A stretch of DNA of 36,534 nt, taken from positions 1 to 36,534 of the IMG/VR virus record IMGVR_UViG_3300010215_000017; one strand, given 5' to 3'. This DNA comes from a virus. The notes under the pieces were generated by a model. The model was not told where the DNA came from and did not search any database. It saw only the letters and a program-made list of their open reading frames with translations. The position numbers and the translations under genes were made by a program. Position 1 is the first letter of the stretch, and the number at the start of each line of letters is the position of its first letter. Below are positions 1 through 6,629 of the stretch, one piece after another.

Positions 1-1038
1 ATGGATCTTGTTTTCAACAAAAGAATAGCCTTTTCTATCGCCAAGAGACGTGGTATATGGTATGGGCGCGAATATCACAATGGCAAGCGAGTTTCTGAGA
101 AATCTCTTGGAACTAAATTAAAAAAAGAAGCTGATAGTTGGCTGCAACAGATGAATGCCGTAAAATACAGTCCTGACCTTCAGAAAAGACTTTCTGGTGG
201 AAAGCGCTATTTTGGTGATGAAATCGAAAAATTCCGGAAGCGTACAGTTGATTTAGTCTCAAAAACCTCCCAAAAAAGCGGTATAGCTTATGATTCGCGG
301 ATCCGTTGGTGTTTTGATATGGTTCCCAAGGATAAGGCCTTAGATGATATCACAAAGGACGATTTGCAGGATTGGTATTCTGAGCTCCTTCATCAATTAG
401 CACCAACAACTATAAAAGGAATTTTAAGATTAGCAAAGGCCTTTTTCAAGGAGAATGAAATAGAGCCCAATCCAATTGATTTTTTGAAATGTCCAAAAAT
501 TACCAGAACAGAACGGCCATTTTGGACGTTAGAGGAAATTTCAAAAATTTTAGAAGCCGCTCCAGATGACGCCAATCATCGGTTTTGGGTGATAATGGCA
601 TTTGGGGGTTTAAGAGCACAAGAGGCTGTTGATCTAGATTGGAACGACTTAGATCTAAATAAGCGCACTTTAACTATACGAAACGGAAAAGGAAATAAGT
701 CAAGAATCATCCCTCTTCATCAGGTTATTTTAGAAGAGTTGGCCCAGACGGATGTGTTAGAGCGGCGCGGGGAAATTATAAAAGGCTTGAAAACACACCC
801 TTATGCCCGGCTATTGGTTTTGCAGCGTACGGTTAAAAATTGGAAGTTTCAAGCGCCAGGACCTGCTACATTACACCGGTTTCGACATAGTTTTGCTTCA
901 AATTTAATCCGGAATGGGGCAAATATAAAAAGCGTACAGCTTCTGATGGGGCATGCAAATATCAATATTACGCTGGATACTTATGGGCATTTGTTGCCCG
1001 GTGATCTGGAAAAAGCAGTTTCTCTCTTAAATAGTTGA
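1..1038 (+). CDS. int: Tyrosine recombinase (phage integrase)
   Basis: This protein would integrate and excise the prophage by site-specific recombination. Residues 15-50 look like a small arm-binding region, 65-150 are a SAM-like core-binding domain, and 170-335 are the catalytic domain. All expected catalytic residues are visible: R205 (GGLRAQE), K230 (NGKGNKSR), H292 and R295 (LHRFRHS), H318 (LMGH) and the nucleophile Y328 (DTYGH). The 345-residue length is normal for the family. The reading frame begins at the first base of the window, so an upstream start and the ribosome site cannot be assessed. The gene reads into the prophage, so the attachment site probably lies to its left, outside the window. 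The integrase assignment is firm; the exact start is not. Confidence 0.96.
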   Translation: MDLVFNKRIAFSIAKRRGIWYGREYHNGKRVSEKSLGTKLKKEADSWLQQMNAVKYSPDLQKRLSGGKRYFGDEIEKFRKRTVDLVSKTSQKSGIAYDSRIRWCFDMVPKDKALDDITKDDLQDWYSELLHQLAPTTIKGILRLAKAFFKENEIEPNPIDFLKCPKITRTERPFWTLEEISKILEAAPDDANHRFWVIMAFGGLRAQEAVDLDWNDLDLNKRTLTIRNGKGNKSRIIPLHQVILEELAQTDVLERRGEIIKGLKTHPYARLLVLQRTVKNWKFQAPGPATLHRFRHSFASNLIRNGANIKSVQLLMGHANINITLDTYGHLLPGDLEKAVSLLNS

Positions 1039-1072
1039 TTTTTTTTTCATACTGCAGTTATATTTTTTGTTA

Positions 1073-1084
1073 GGAAATATTTCC
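1073..1084. repeat. Perfect 12-bp palindrome between integrase and cargo genes
   Basis: GGAAATATTTCC reads the same on both strands. It lies in the 66-bp AT-rich gap between the integrase and the next gene, about 20 bp upstream of that gene's start. It could be a small operator or chance in AT-rich sequence. No function can be assigned. Confidence 0.3.
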
Positions 1085-1104
1085 ATACACAACCAGGTGG
1101 AAAA

Positions 1105-1398
1105 ATGAAAGTAATCTTTAGTCTGTTTTTGATTCTGGCTTTGTCAGTATTTGCCGAGAAAGCAAGTGATCGACAAATTGCCATAAAGCTTGTTCAACAA
1201 TCAATAGCTAGTTATTCTGGCAATTGTCCTTGCCCATATAGTGTAATGAGAAATGGCCGAAGCTGCGGAAAGAGAAGTGCATGGTCAAAGCCTGGTGGGG
1301 CATCACCCTTGTGTTACGTTGAAGATGTAAGTAAACAAATGATCCAGGATTGGCGGAATAGTTATGAAGCGCCATCAGATTCTTCTATTGTGAATTAG
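1105..1398 (+). CDS. Small secreted Cys-containing protein, function unknown
   Basis: The 97-residue product begins with a signal peptide (residues 1-17, a Lys followed by a hydrophobic core, cleavage likely after SVFA). The mature part has four cysteines (C41, C43, C54, C70) in a CPCPY...C...GGASPLCY arrangement rich in Gly, Ser and Pro, suggesting a small disulphide-stabilised exported domain. I recognise the pattern from small exported hypothetical proteins of Gram-negative bacteria but know no function for it. An AGGTGG ribosome site lies 5 bases before the ATG. It is the first gene after the integrase and runs with the accessory genes behind it, so it is likely lysogeny-expressed cargo. 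Confidence 0.75.
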   Translation: MKVIFSLFLILALSVFAEKASDRQIAIKLVQQSIASYSGNCPCPYSVMRNGRSCGKRSAWSKPGGASPLCYVEDVSKQMIQDWRNSYEAPSDSSIVN

Positions 1399-1406
1399 GT
1401 ATTTAA

Positions 1407-2366
1407 ATGAATGGCAATATGGATAGGTTGGTTGCTCTAGCAAACCAGTTAATTGAAAATTCACGTTTTGCATCACAAGTTTGGCTCGTGCGATCTGAAG
1501 GTGGTCGTCTTTATGATGATTTTCGAAACAGTGGTTATGTCTCAATGGGCTACCCAGATGTGCCAATTGTAAAAAATCCTAGTTTATATAATTCAAAATC
1601 TACAATCCAGGATGTTAGATTTCATGTATTGAAGGCATATCCTAAGTTTGATAAGAGGACCGTGGGTAGAATATCAAGTGAAATCCACAAATTTGAATTT
1701 GGTTTAAAGGAAGGTGATTTTGTATTAACCCCAAGTACCGATTCAACTCGATTTGCCATAGGAAAGATTACGAAAGATCTTCCAATAAGCGTGGTGAATA
1801 AAGCAAAACATAGGCGAGGAAGAGAAGTTGAGTGGATCGCAGAACTATTACGTTCGGAATGTGATCTTGAACTTCAATCTCTATTTAGAACACGGAGAAC
1901 AATTGTCGATGCCAAGCCATATTCGCGGTTTTTATATAAAAAGATAAGTGATTTTTATTCAGTAGATGGAATCCCATTCTTTAGTCTGCGTATTACCTCT
2001 AATGGTGATGTATGTGCGGATGATTTTTATCAAACGGCTGAAATTCGAAAAGTAATTCGCGAGATTTCAAAAATGGTCGGGTTCGATTTTGATTCTCGTG
2101 CTCTGACAATTAAAACTAAAGTCCAATCTCCTGGAGACATATTGTTCTCACTAAAGGATTCATCTCAAAAGGGATTACTTGCCTTTGCGTTGGTTGCTAT
2201 GCTTTTGGGGTGTGGAGAAACTCAAATTAACGATATGAATGCGAGTGCTGATCAGATTAATGATATTGCTCTTAGCGTTAACAACAACTTAGTCGAGCCA
2301 GTATCTTCAATAAAAGACAGCATTGGGCGAATGGGTGAGGATTCATATGTTTACGATACCGACTGA
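1407..2366 (+). CDS. PUA/Mrr-N-like protein with C-terminal hydrophobic segment; possible phage-exclusion sensor
   Basis: The N-terminal part (about residues 24-150) has the pattern of the PUA/EVE-like domain that precedes the nuclease in Mrr/COG4127 restriction proteins: VWLVRSEGG, a DDF...GYVSMGY block, GDFVLTP, then IGKI and RRGREVEW. No PD-(D/E)xK nuclease domain follows. Instead the protein runs through an unrecognised region to a short hydrophobic stretch at 256-269 (GLLAFALVAMLLGCG) and a polar tail. The last 20 bases overlap the next gene, a two-TM membrane protein, which suggests coupled translation and one complex. The context next to an integrase fits a cargo defence module; function is inferred. 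The Cys in LLGCGE is internal, so this is not a classical lipoprotein. AGG 8 bases before the ATG supports the start. Confidence 0.7.
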   Translation: MNGNMDRLVALANQLIENSRFASQVWLVRSEGGRLYDDFRNSGYVSMGYPDVPIVKNPSLYNSKSTIQDVRFHVLKAYPKFDKRTVGRISSEIHKFEFGLKEGDFVLTPSTDSTRFAIGKITKDLPISVVNKAKHRRGREVEWIAELLRSECDLELQSLFRTRRTIVDAKPYSRFLYKKISDFYSVDGIPFFSLRITSNGDVCADDFYQTAEIRKVIREISKMVGFDFDSRALTIKTKVQSPGDILFSLKDSSQKGLLAFALVAMLLGCGETQINDMNASADQINDIALSVNNNLVEPVSSIKDSIGRMGEDSYVYDTD

Positions 2367-2814
2367 CAAGTTATATAAGTTTTTGGCAACTATTTCCTTG
2401 ATTGTGTTTATAGTTTTCTTGTTTATTCCCCAAATTGCTAGCCTCTATTTTTCAAGCGTTCTGGCCCAAGTTCAAATGATCAGTATGCGAAAAGAAAAGA
2501 TTGAACAAGTCTCGTTAAAAAGACTGAAAGATATCCGATCTGCGGACATCCCAAAAGACAGTGTATGGAAGGCTCTAAAGCCTGTTGAGGATGGTTTGAG
2601 AGTGGTTGATTCTTTAAATTCAGAGATCAAACGAATGGGAGTAGAATCAGAAGTTTACAGGAATGAACTCAACAAACTGTTTACAATTAGGTTCTGGATT
2701 TTATTGCCGGCTTTTTTGCTTTTTGTTCTTTCAATAATGTGGTGGTTGTATGAAGACTTAAGTGAAAGCATCAAAGAAAGAATAGCTTTGTTTTTTGGGA
2801 AAAAGGAAAAATGA
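2347..2814 (+). CDS. Two-TM membrane protein with cytoplasmic or periplasmic helical region
   Basis: The 155-residue product has two strong membrane helices, about residues 10-33 and 114-134, separated by about 80 charged residues likely to be helical or coiled coil, and a short Lys-rich tail. I do not recognise a family. The frame is open from a TTG at 2323, but the ATG at 2347 has GTGAGG 6 bases upstream and is the better start. It overlaps the preceding PUA-like gene by 20 bases, which argues that the two proteins work together. Two-TM helical proteins paired with a cytoplasmic sensor recall membrane effectors of abortive-infection systems; that is inference from architecture and context only. 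Confidence 0.7.
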   Translation: MFTIPTDKLYKFLATISLIVFIVFLFIPQIASLYFSSVLAQVQMISMRKEKIEQVSLKRLKDIRSADIPKDSVWKALKPVEDGLRVVDSLNSEIKRMGVESEVYRNELNKLFTIRFWILLPAFLLFVLSIMWWLYEDLSESIKERIALFFGKKEK

Positions 2815-2861
2815 ATTGCTGATTTTAGCGTAAAGCGTACAAAAACACCATGGAGGGGTGA

Positions 2862-3569
2862 ATGATTTACAAAGCGAGTTTAGAAGACCAACAAAAACTT
2901 TTGTCGCTACCAGAGTCTGGTATGGGATATCAACTTCTTGATGCTCGATTGCCCGGCGAAACTATATATAAACCATATGTGGTTTATAACAGTGAGTTGA
3001 TTGTTGAGCATGATGGTTTTTTTCGACAATATAAAACAGATCTTGCAGAGTCAGGGTATAGCTATATTCTAAGTCAGGCAAAACCCATAAACTTTCATCT
3101 TGATTCAATAAGATTAAGCGATAAATCTAATTGGTACCGCCAAAGACCAATATCTGAAAGTGCAAAAAAGAAGAGGCGCTTTTCAGGGGGGCAAGGCGCA
3201 GTAGATTCTTCGGAGAAAAAATCAAACGGTAAAGACTTTTTTGTTAGGCTTTCGGCTTTTAAAGAAGATAAAAGAATTGATTTTAAAAACAATCGGTTGC
3301 TTGAAGGGAGCTATACAACTACCATTGTTGACTATGTTTCATGCGTTCAAGCACTTGATGAGCCTGTCGATAGATATGCGTTGCCAAATGATGATCAAAT
3401 AAAATGGGCTTTCTTTGTTCGCCCATCCATTTCTGATGTTTATAAACAAGGGGTTGTACAGCCTGCTTTTGGACATGAAGGCGGTGGTGTTGAGGCCTTG
3501 TTTCCTAATGGAACATTTGCAGGGACTTATCAAGGACACATGGAATATGGAGAAAAAATTAAAAATTGA
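2862..3569 (+). CDS. Hypothetical protein with N-terminal LPE-GMGYQ module
   Basis: The function of this 235-residue product is not recognised. Residues 10-53 contain LPESGMGYQ followed by a beta-rich stretch ending SELIVEHDG. The same module makes up most of the next gene, so the two are related. The middle (about 115-165) is basic and low in complexity. The C-terminal 60 residues hold a compact conserved-looking block (IKWAFFVRPSISDVY, then Gly-rich sequence). There is no signal peptide or membrane helix. A GGAGGGG ribosome site lies just before the ATG. It overlaps the following gene by 23 bases and sits in the cargo region behind the membrane-protein gene. Confidence 0.65.
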   Translation: MIYKASLEDQQKLLSLPESGMGYQLLDARLPGETIYKPYVVYNSELIVEHDGFFRQYKTDLAESGYSYILSQAKPINFHLDSIRLSDKSNWYRQRPISESAKKKRRFSGGQGAVDSSEKKSNGKDFFVRLSAFKEDKRIDFKNNRLLEGSYTTTIVDYVSCVQALDEPVDRYALPNDDQIKWAFFVRPSISDVYKQGVVQPAFGHEGGGVEALFPNGTFAGTYQGHMEYGEKIKN

Positions 3570-3774
3570 GCAAAAGTTTGTGGACTATTTGGTAAGACTT
3601 CCAGAACAAGGAATGGGTTATCAAATAGTCGATGTGGATTTGAAGAATGGACGAAAACTGACTGATCGTATTGTTTTAGATTCATCCTTATTAATTCTTC
3701 AGGACGGAGAGACCTTTTCTCCAGAAGAGATAAAAACTATAGATCTTTCTCGAACAAGGCATAGGTTATCTTAG
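3547..3774 (+). CDS. Small hypothetical protein, stand-alone LPE-GMGYQ module
   Basis: This 75-residue product carries LPEQGMGYQIVDV followed by a short beta-rich region and an acidic FSPEEIKTIDL end. I recall such short proteins as widespread hypotheticals in proteobacterial genomes, with no known function. The frame is open further upstream, but only the sequence from ATG 3547 has the module and makes a sensible protein; AGGA lies about 11 bases upstream. It overlaps the preceding gene by 23 bases in another frame. Its N-terminus matches the N-terminus of that 235-residue protein, so the pair probably arose by duplication or shares a binding partner. Confidence 0.65.
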   Translation: MEKKLKIEQKFVDYLVRLPEQGMGYQIVDVDLKNGRKLTDRIVLDSSLLILQDGETFSPEEIKTIDLSRTRHRLS

Positions 3775-3857
3775 CTTATGAAAAAAATAAAATTTGAGTT
3801 AACATCTTCTTTTTTTGAACCAATAACCACATAATTCCGTCTCGCGTAAATCCATAA

Positions 3858-4220
3858 TTATTTTTTCCCCTCGCTCTTACGGTTTTGCAAACCGTTGATG
3901 AAATCATGACATTCATCAACTATCCACTCTAATAAATAGGCAATAGATTCATCATTTTTACAATCCATAACCATATTGTGAGCATCAAATATGTAGCTTA
4001 CAATATGTAAGCTTTCATGTGCAACTATACTATAACTTGTATTTTTGCCAAATGCTATAATGTAATTTTGATTCTCAATAAATGCCATTCCATCATAATT
4101 ACTAACATCGTGGTTTATATTGTATTTTTTGGCAACGTCGCTCATATTCTCTTTTTCTTCGAGTTGTATAATTGTCAGTTTTCCGGTGTATAATGGAATC
4201 TTTTTAGATTTTCTTCTCAT
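3858..4220 (-). CDS. Small HExxH (zincin-like) phage protein
   Basis: The 120-residue product has an HESLH motif (H68, E69, H72), the zinc-binding and catalytic signature of zincins. An NDESIAYLLEW block at 89-99 offers E91 as a possible third ligand. Short proteins with this HExxH...DE-AYL pattern occur in many phage early regions; their substrates are unknown to me. There is no signal peptide, so it would act in the cytoplasm. This is the last gene of the long leftward early operon and converges on the cargo genes. GGGAGGG lies upstream, rather far from the ATG. Peptidase activity is inferred from the motif only. Confidence 0.6.
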   Translation of the reverse strand: MRRKSKKIPLYTGKLTIIQLEEKENMSDVAKKYNINHDVSNYDGMAFIENQNYIIAFGKNTSYSIVAHESLHIVSYIFDAHNMVMDCKNDESIAYLLEWIVDECHDFINGLQNRKSEGKK

Positions 4221-4236
4221 ATTTTTAAAACCCTCC

Positions 4237-4437
4237 CTAAAAATATGTCAACTCATAAGTAGGGTGGTAAGTGCCTGCTTTTGTTTCGTTTCCCATTCGA
4301 ATTCTTAAATACTGACCTTTTGAGCCAACAATAACACCTTCACTTGCCAGTAGCTCGCTTCCGTTTGGTGTAAATTTTACGCGTCTCCCGCGGTACGCGG
4401 GAACACCGTAAGTTTTTCTGATGGAAATCAAGCTCAT
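4237..4437 (-). CDS. Small basic phage protein, conserved hypothetical
   Basis: The 66-residue product begins with an IRKTYGVPAYRGRRV block and continues with GVIVGSKGQYLRIR and YHPTYELTY, a beta-rich pattern I recognise from small hypothetical phage proteins. It resembles a KOW/SH3-like barrel by its Gly and basic spacing, but that is a guess. Its start overlaps the end of the upstream ASCH-like gene by 4 bases (ATGA), with GGAAG 7 bases before the ATG, so it is translated as part of the early operon. No function is known. Confidence 0.65.
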   Translation of the reverse strand: MSLISIRKTYGVPAYRGRRVKFTPNGSELLASEGVIVGSKGQYLRIRMGNETKAGTYHPTYELTYF

Positions 4438-5027
4438 ATTGCAATCTTCCGAAACTTAATCACCCAAACCAGCCTGTTTTCTTCCCATTGCTCCTGACTA
4501 TAAAGTGTGGACCACGCATCCCTAAACAAATCCCGGTATGAACCAGTTTTCAAGTGTTTTCCAACCCCTTCTGCTTTCGCTTCATCTTCTGTGATATCCT
4601 GAATCGGTTCAAGCCGAAGATCTGTGATTTCTAGCCAAATTCTGGCGATATCCTTTGGTATATGGATAGATGGTTTCCAAGTGTATTTATCCCTGTCCTG
4701 GATAGGCGTTGTTGCCCGAAATACCGATCTAAGTGGATAAGGCGCCGGTTGTTCGTTTTCAACTATACAGAAAGTTTCCCGGACGTAGAGTTTGTCACCG
4801 ATAAACCCATAAGGACACCTAGAAACGTGGATTCCGGAGGATCGAGCAACGTCCTTATATAATTCGGTAATTGCAGGGTACTTTTGCCGACGGGTCTCGA
4901 TCATGTAGTTCTCTGACGGGCCCTTGTAGGGTCTGCGTGTAACTGTTTTGCGCCCGGCAAGGATTGCTCTGACTAGTTCTTCAGTGAAGAGAATTGGACG
5001 TTCTGTTTTGATGGTGGTTTTTAACAT
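4434..5027 (-). CDS. ASCH-like phage protein
   Basis: The 197-residue protein matches the layout of uncharacterised phage proteins with an ASCH-like (PUA-related) fold. RPILFTEELVRAILAGRKTVTRR at 10-32 contains the usual GRKTxTRR basic motif. CPYGFIGDKLYVRET lies at 71-85, WKPSIHIP at 117-124, and an LEITDLRLEPIQDI strand-helix block at 132-145, with a W-rich C-terminus. ASCH domains are thought to bind RNA or nucleotides; the role in phages is not established. AAGGATG before the ATG is a reasonable ribosome site, and 7 bases overlap the upstream gene. It belongs to the leftward early operon. Confidence 0.72.
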   Translation of the reverse strand: MLKTTIKTERPILFTEELVRAILAGRKTVTRRPYKGPSENYMIETRRQKYPAITELYKDVARSSGIHVSRCPYGFIGDKLYVRETFCIVENEQPAPYPLRSVFRATTPIQDRDKYTWKPSIHIPKDIARIWLEITDLRLEPIQDITEDEAKAEGVGKHLKTGSYRDLFRDAWSTLYSQEQWEENRLVWVIKFRKIAI

Positions 5028-5431
5028 AATTCATCCTTATATTCAACGGCTACTATTTCAATCGTACCGTCGGCTTTTGTTCTTGTCCAAGCCCTGCAAC
5101 TGGGGTCATTTGAATCAGGGTCAGCTTTTTCAACACCAACCACGTATACCCCGGATGGAAGATCCCATGGGTCTTTAGAACGCTTGATATTAGAAGCCTC
5201 ATTCTTATGTTCAACAGCTACTATTTCAATCGTACCGTCGGCTTTTGTTCTTTTCCAAGCCCTGCAACTGGGGTCATTTGAATCAGGGTCAGCTTTTTCA
5301 ACGCCAACCACGTATACCCCGGATGGAAGATCCCATGGGTCTTTAGAACGTTTGATACTAGAAGCATTATTACAAGTGTAGATGAAAGAGAAAGGTGCAA
5401 CGCCTTTTGAGTTAACGGCCTTTTTACTCAT
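5021..5431 (-). CDS. Hypothetical protein made of two near-identical 56-residue repeats
   Basis: The 136-residue product is almost entirely a tandem duplication. The block IKRSKDPWDLPSGVYVVGVE starts at residues 26 and 82, and the two copies differ at only a few positions. Each unit is rich in Asp, Pro and aromatic residues and would form a small beta domain (GVYVVGVEK, RAWKRTKADGTIEIVAVE). I do not recognise a family. A GGAG site precedes the ATG at 5431, and the 3' end overlaps the ASCH-like gene by 7 bases. The copies are nearly identical at DNA level too (see the repeat entry), so the duplication is recent. Confidence 0.65.
   Translation of the reverse strand: MSKKAVNSKGVAPFSFIYTCNNASSIKRSKDPWDLPSGVYVVGVEKADPDSNDPSCRAWKRTKADGTIEIVAVEHKNEASNIKRSKDPWDLPSGVYVVGVEKADPDSNDPSCRAWTRTKADGTIEIVAVEYKDELC
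5043..5365. repeat. Tandem 168-bp direct repeat inside a coding gene
   Basis: Bases 5043-5197 recur at 5211-5365 with an exact 168-bp offset and about five or six mismatches by direct comparison. The offset is 56 codons, so the reading frame is kept. After 5365 the copies diverge. The similarity points to a recent in-frame duplication or gene conversion, and the unit could expand or contract by recombination. Confidence 0.9.
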
Positions 5432-5775
5432 GATACTCTCCGGAGGTTTTTAGGTTGATAGGTTTCTTCCTTTTCCTCTTTGCGCAATTCCTGTAGCTCT
5501 TCCAGCCAAGTACCTAAGAGTGAAAAGACCATTTCCTTTGCCAGGTTATCATGGTATTCATCCCACTTTTTGGCCGTCTCTATGATTCCTTTTAGGTAAC
5601 GAATGTCCTTTGCTAGACAGCGGTTTTTTGAAAGCCAGATGCCGCGATTCAGCTTTTTGGCCAGCCATTTGGCATCATATTCTTTGAACATTGCGCAGAT
5701 GACGTGGCCAAACTCTGCATCTTCTACAAGTACTCCATCAGCCTTGAATGAGGGACGCGTCTTTCTTCTTGCCAT
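5428..5775 (-). CDS. Hypothetical phage protein
   Basis: The 115-residue product is not recognised. It starts with a basic ARRKTRPSFK segment, then appears mostly helical with many Lys, Glu and Trp residues, ending in a strongly charged LEELQELRKEEKEE stretch that may be a short coiled coil. It shows no signal peptide, membrane helix or metal motif. Its ATG shares a base with the stop of the upstream gene (TAATG), and GGAGGG precedes it, so translation is probably coupled. It lies in the leftward early operon among other small unknown genes. Confidence 0.6.
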   Translation of the reverse strand: MARRKTRPSFKADGVLVEDAEFGHVICAMFKEYDAKWLAKKLNRGIWLSKNRCLAKDIRYLKGIIETAKKWDEYHDNLAKEMVFSLLGTWLEELQELRKEEKEETYQPKNLRRVS

Positions 5776-6053
5776 TATGAGGCCCTCCGGTTTCCGAGTT
5801 GTGTTCTTGCGTTGTGCCAGCTCTCAACGTGCTTGATATAAAACTTCATCGGTGAGCCTGGCATGATCTGATTTACCGGCAGTTCCTTTCGTTCTTTTAA
5901 TTTTCGCATGCCAGCAGGAGACAAGCCTGTCATTGCCTGGAAGCCTTTTGAGTCTGTGAACTCTTTACCGGTTACTCCGCAGGTGAAAATTCGGATTTCT
6001 GCATCGTTGGGCAGTTTCCGGAGGGTGAATTTTTTATTTGAGAGCTTAGCCAT
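5775..6053 (-). CDS. Small hypothetical phage protein
   Basis: The 92-residue product is not recognised. The sequence has a GFQAMTGLSPAGMRKLKER segment at about 37-55, which could form a helix-turn-helix-like pair of helices, and a basic C-terminus. DNA binding is possible but weakly supported. GGAGG lies 6-7 bases before the ATG, inside the end of the upstream gene with which it overlaps by 8 bases, and its stop overlaps the start of the next gene. These tight joints show it is a real member of the early operon. Confidence 0.55.
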   Translation of the reverse strand: MAKLSNKKFTLRKLPNDAEIRIFTCGVTGKEFTDSKGFQAMTGLSPAGMRKLKERKELPVNQIMPGSPMKFYIKHVESWHNARTQLGNRRAS

Positions 6054-6438
6054 GGTTTGCCTCCTTGAGTCCTTGTTTGAAGTTTTCGAGTGTTTTTGAT
6101 GCGCGAAACATTGATGCTAGGCTTGTGGATGCTTCGATAAGCCGATATTCAAGCCCCCAGAACCATTCAGCAAGTTTTGATTTTCCGGTTGTCTCAACTA
6201 AGCGATCGATGCCGTCCCGCTTGGTGAAATTGTTTGTTCTAGATCTGAAAAAAGTTTGATCTCCGATTTTCACCATTATGCGTCTGGTGAGGTTTTCATG
6301 CTCATCCAAGGCGCAATCCACTAGAATCCGGATTTCTGAGGCGTCGAAGGCCTTGTTCTGTTTGATTATTGATGCTCTGGCTTCTGCAATTGCAGCCTGG
6401 AGCATTTCTTCATTTGCTTTTGCGGTCCATAGATCCAT
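6046..6438 (-). CDS. Hypothetical phage protein
   Basis: The 130-residue product has no recognised domain. It is mainly helical by composition, with an N-terminal Ala/Glu-rich helix, a central RRIMVKIGDQTFFRS beta-like stretch and a C-terminal Phe/Lys helix. It has no cysteine motif, signal or membrane segment. The start codon shares a base with the stop of the small zinc-finger-like gene upstream (TGATG), and the end overlaps the next gene by 8 bases, so it is translated within the early operon. No function is proposed. Confidence 0.58.
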   Translation of the reverse strand: MDLWTAKANEEMLQAAIAEARASIIKQNKAFDASEIRILVDCALDEHENLTRRIMVKIGDQTFFRSRTNNFTKRDGIDRLVETTGKSKLAEWFWGLEYRLIEASTSLASMFRASKTLENFKQGLKEANHG

Positions 6439-6629
6439 CAGTTTACCTCCCTTAAAATGGGTTTTGCCGGTGGTTCCAGCTTGAGTCCGGTGGATTTATC
6501 CACCAGACGGCCAGCTGTAGCCAGATCATAATGCATATCGCAGTACTCGTCTCTGTTGTTTAACTGCATGTCGCAGATAGTGCAGAAGCCAGGTACCGGT
6601 TCCTTTTTCCTATTATTCTGGGGCTTCAT
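6438..6629 (-). CDS. Small CxxC...CxxH putative zinc-binding protein
   Basis: The 63-residue product has C16, C19, C30 and H33 (FCTICDMQ...EYCDMH), a spacing typical of a small zinc ribbon or treble-clef-like finger. Such mini-proteins are common beside phage replication genes and may bind nucleic acid or protein. Two start codons lie 6 and 9 bases further upstream, but GGAG sits 8 bases before the ATG at 6629 and almost touches the others, so I chose 6629. The start overlaps the end of the ParB-like gene by 17 bases. Function is unknown. Confidence 0.6.
   Translation of the reverse strand: MKPQNNRKKEPVPGFCTICDMQLNNRDEYCDMHYDLATAGRLVDKSTGLKLEPPAKPILREVN

Noticed and set aside
2216-2230. Lipobox-like LLGCGE in the PUA-like protein
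   Set aside because: It is near residue 266 of a 319-residue protein with no N-terminal signal, so lipoprotein processing is not plausible.
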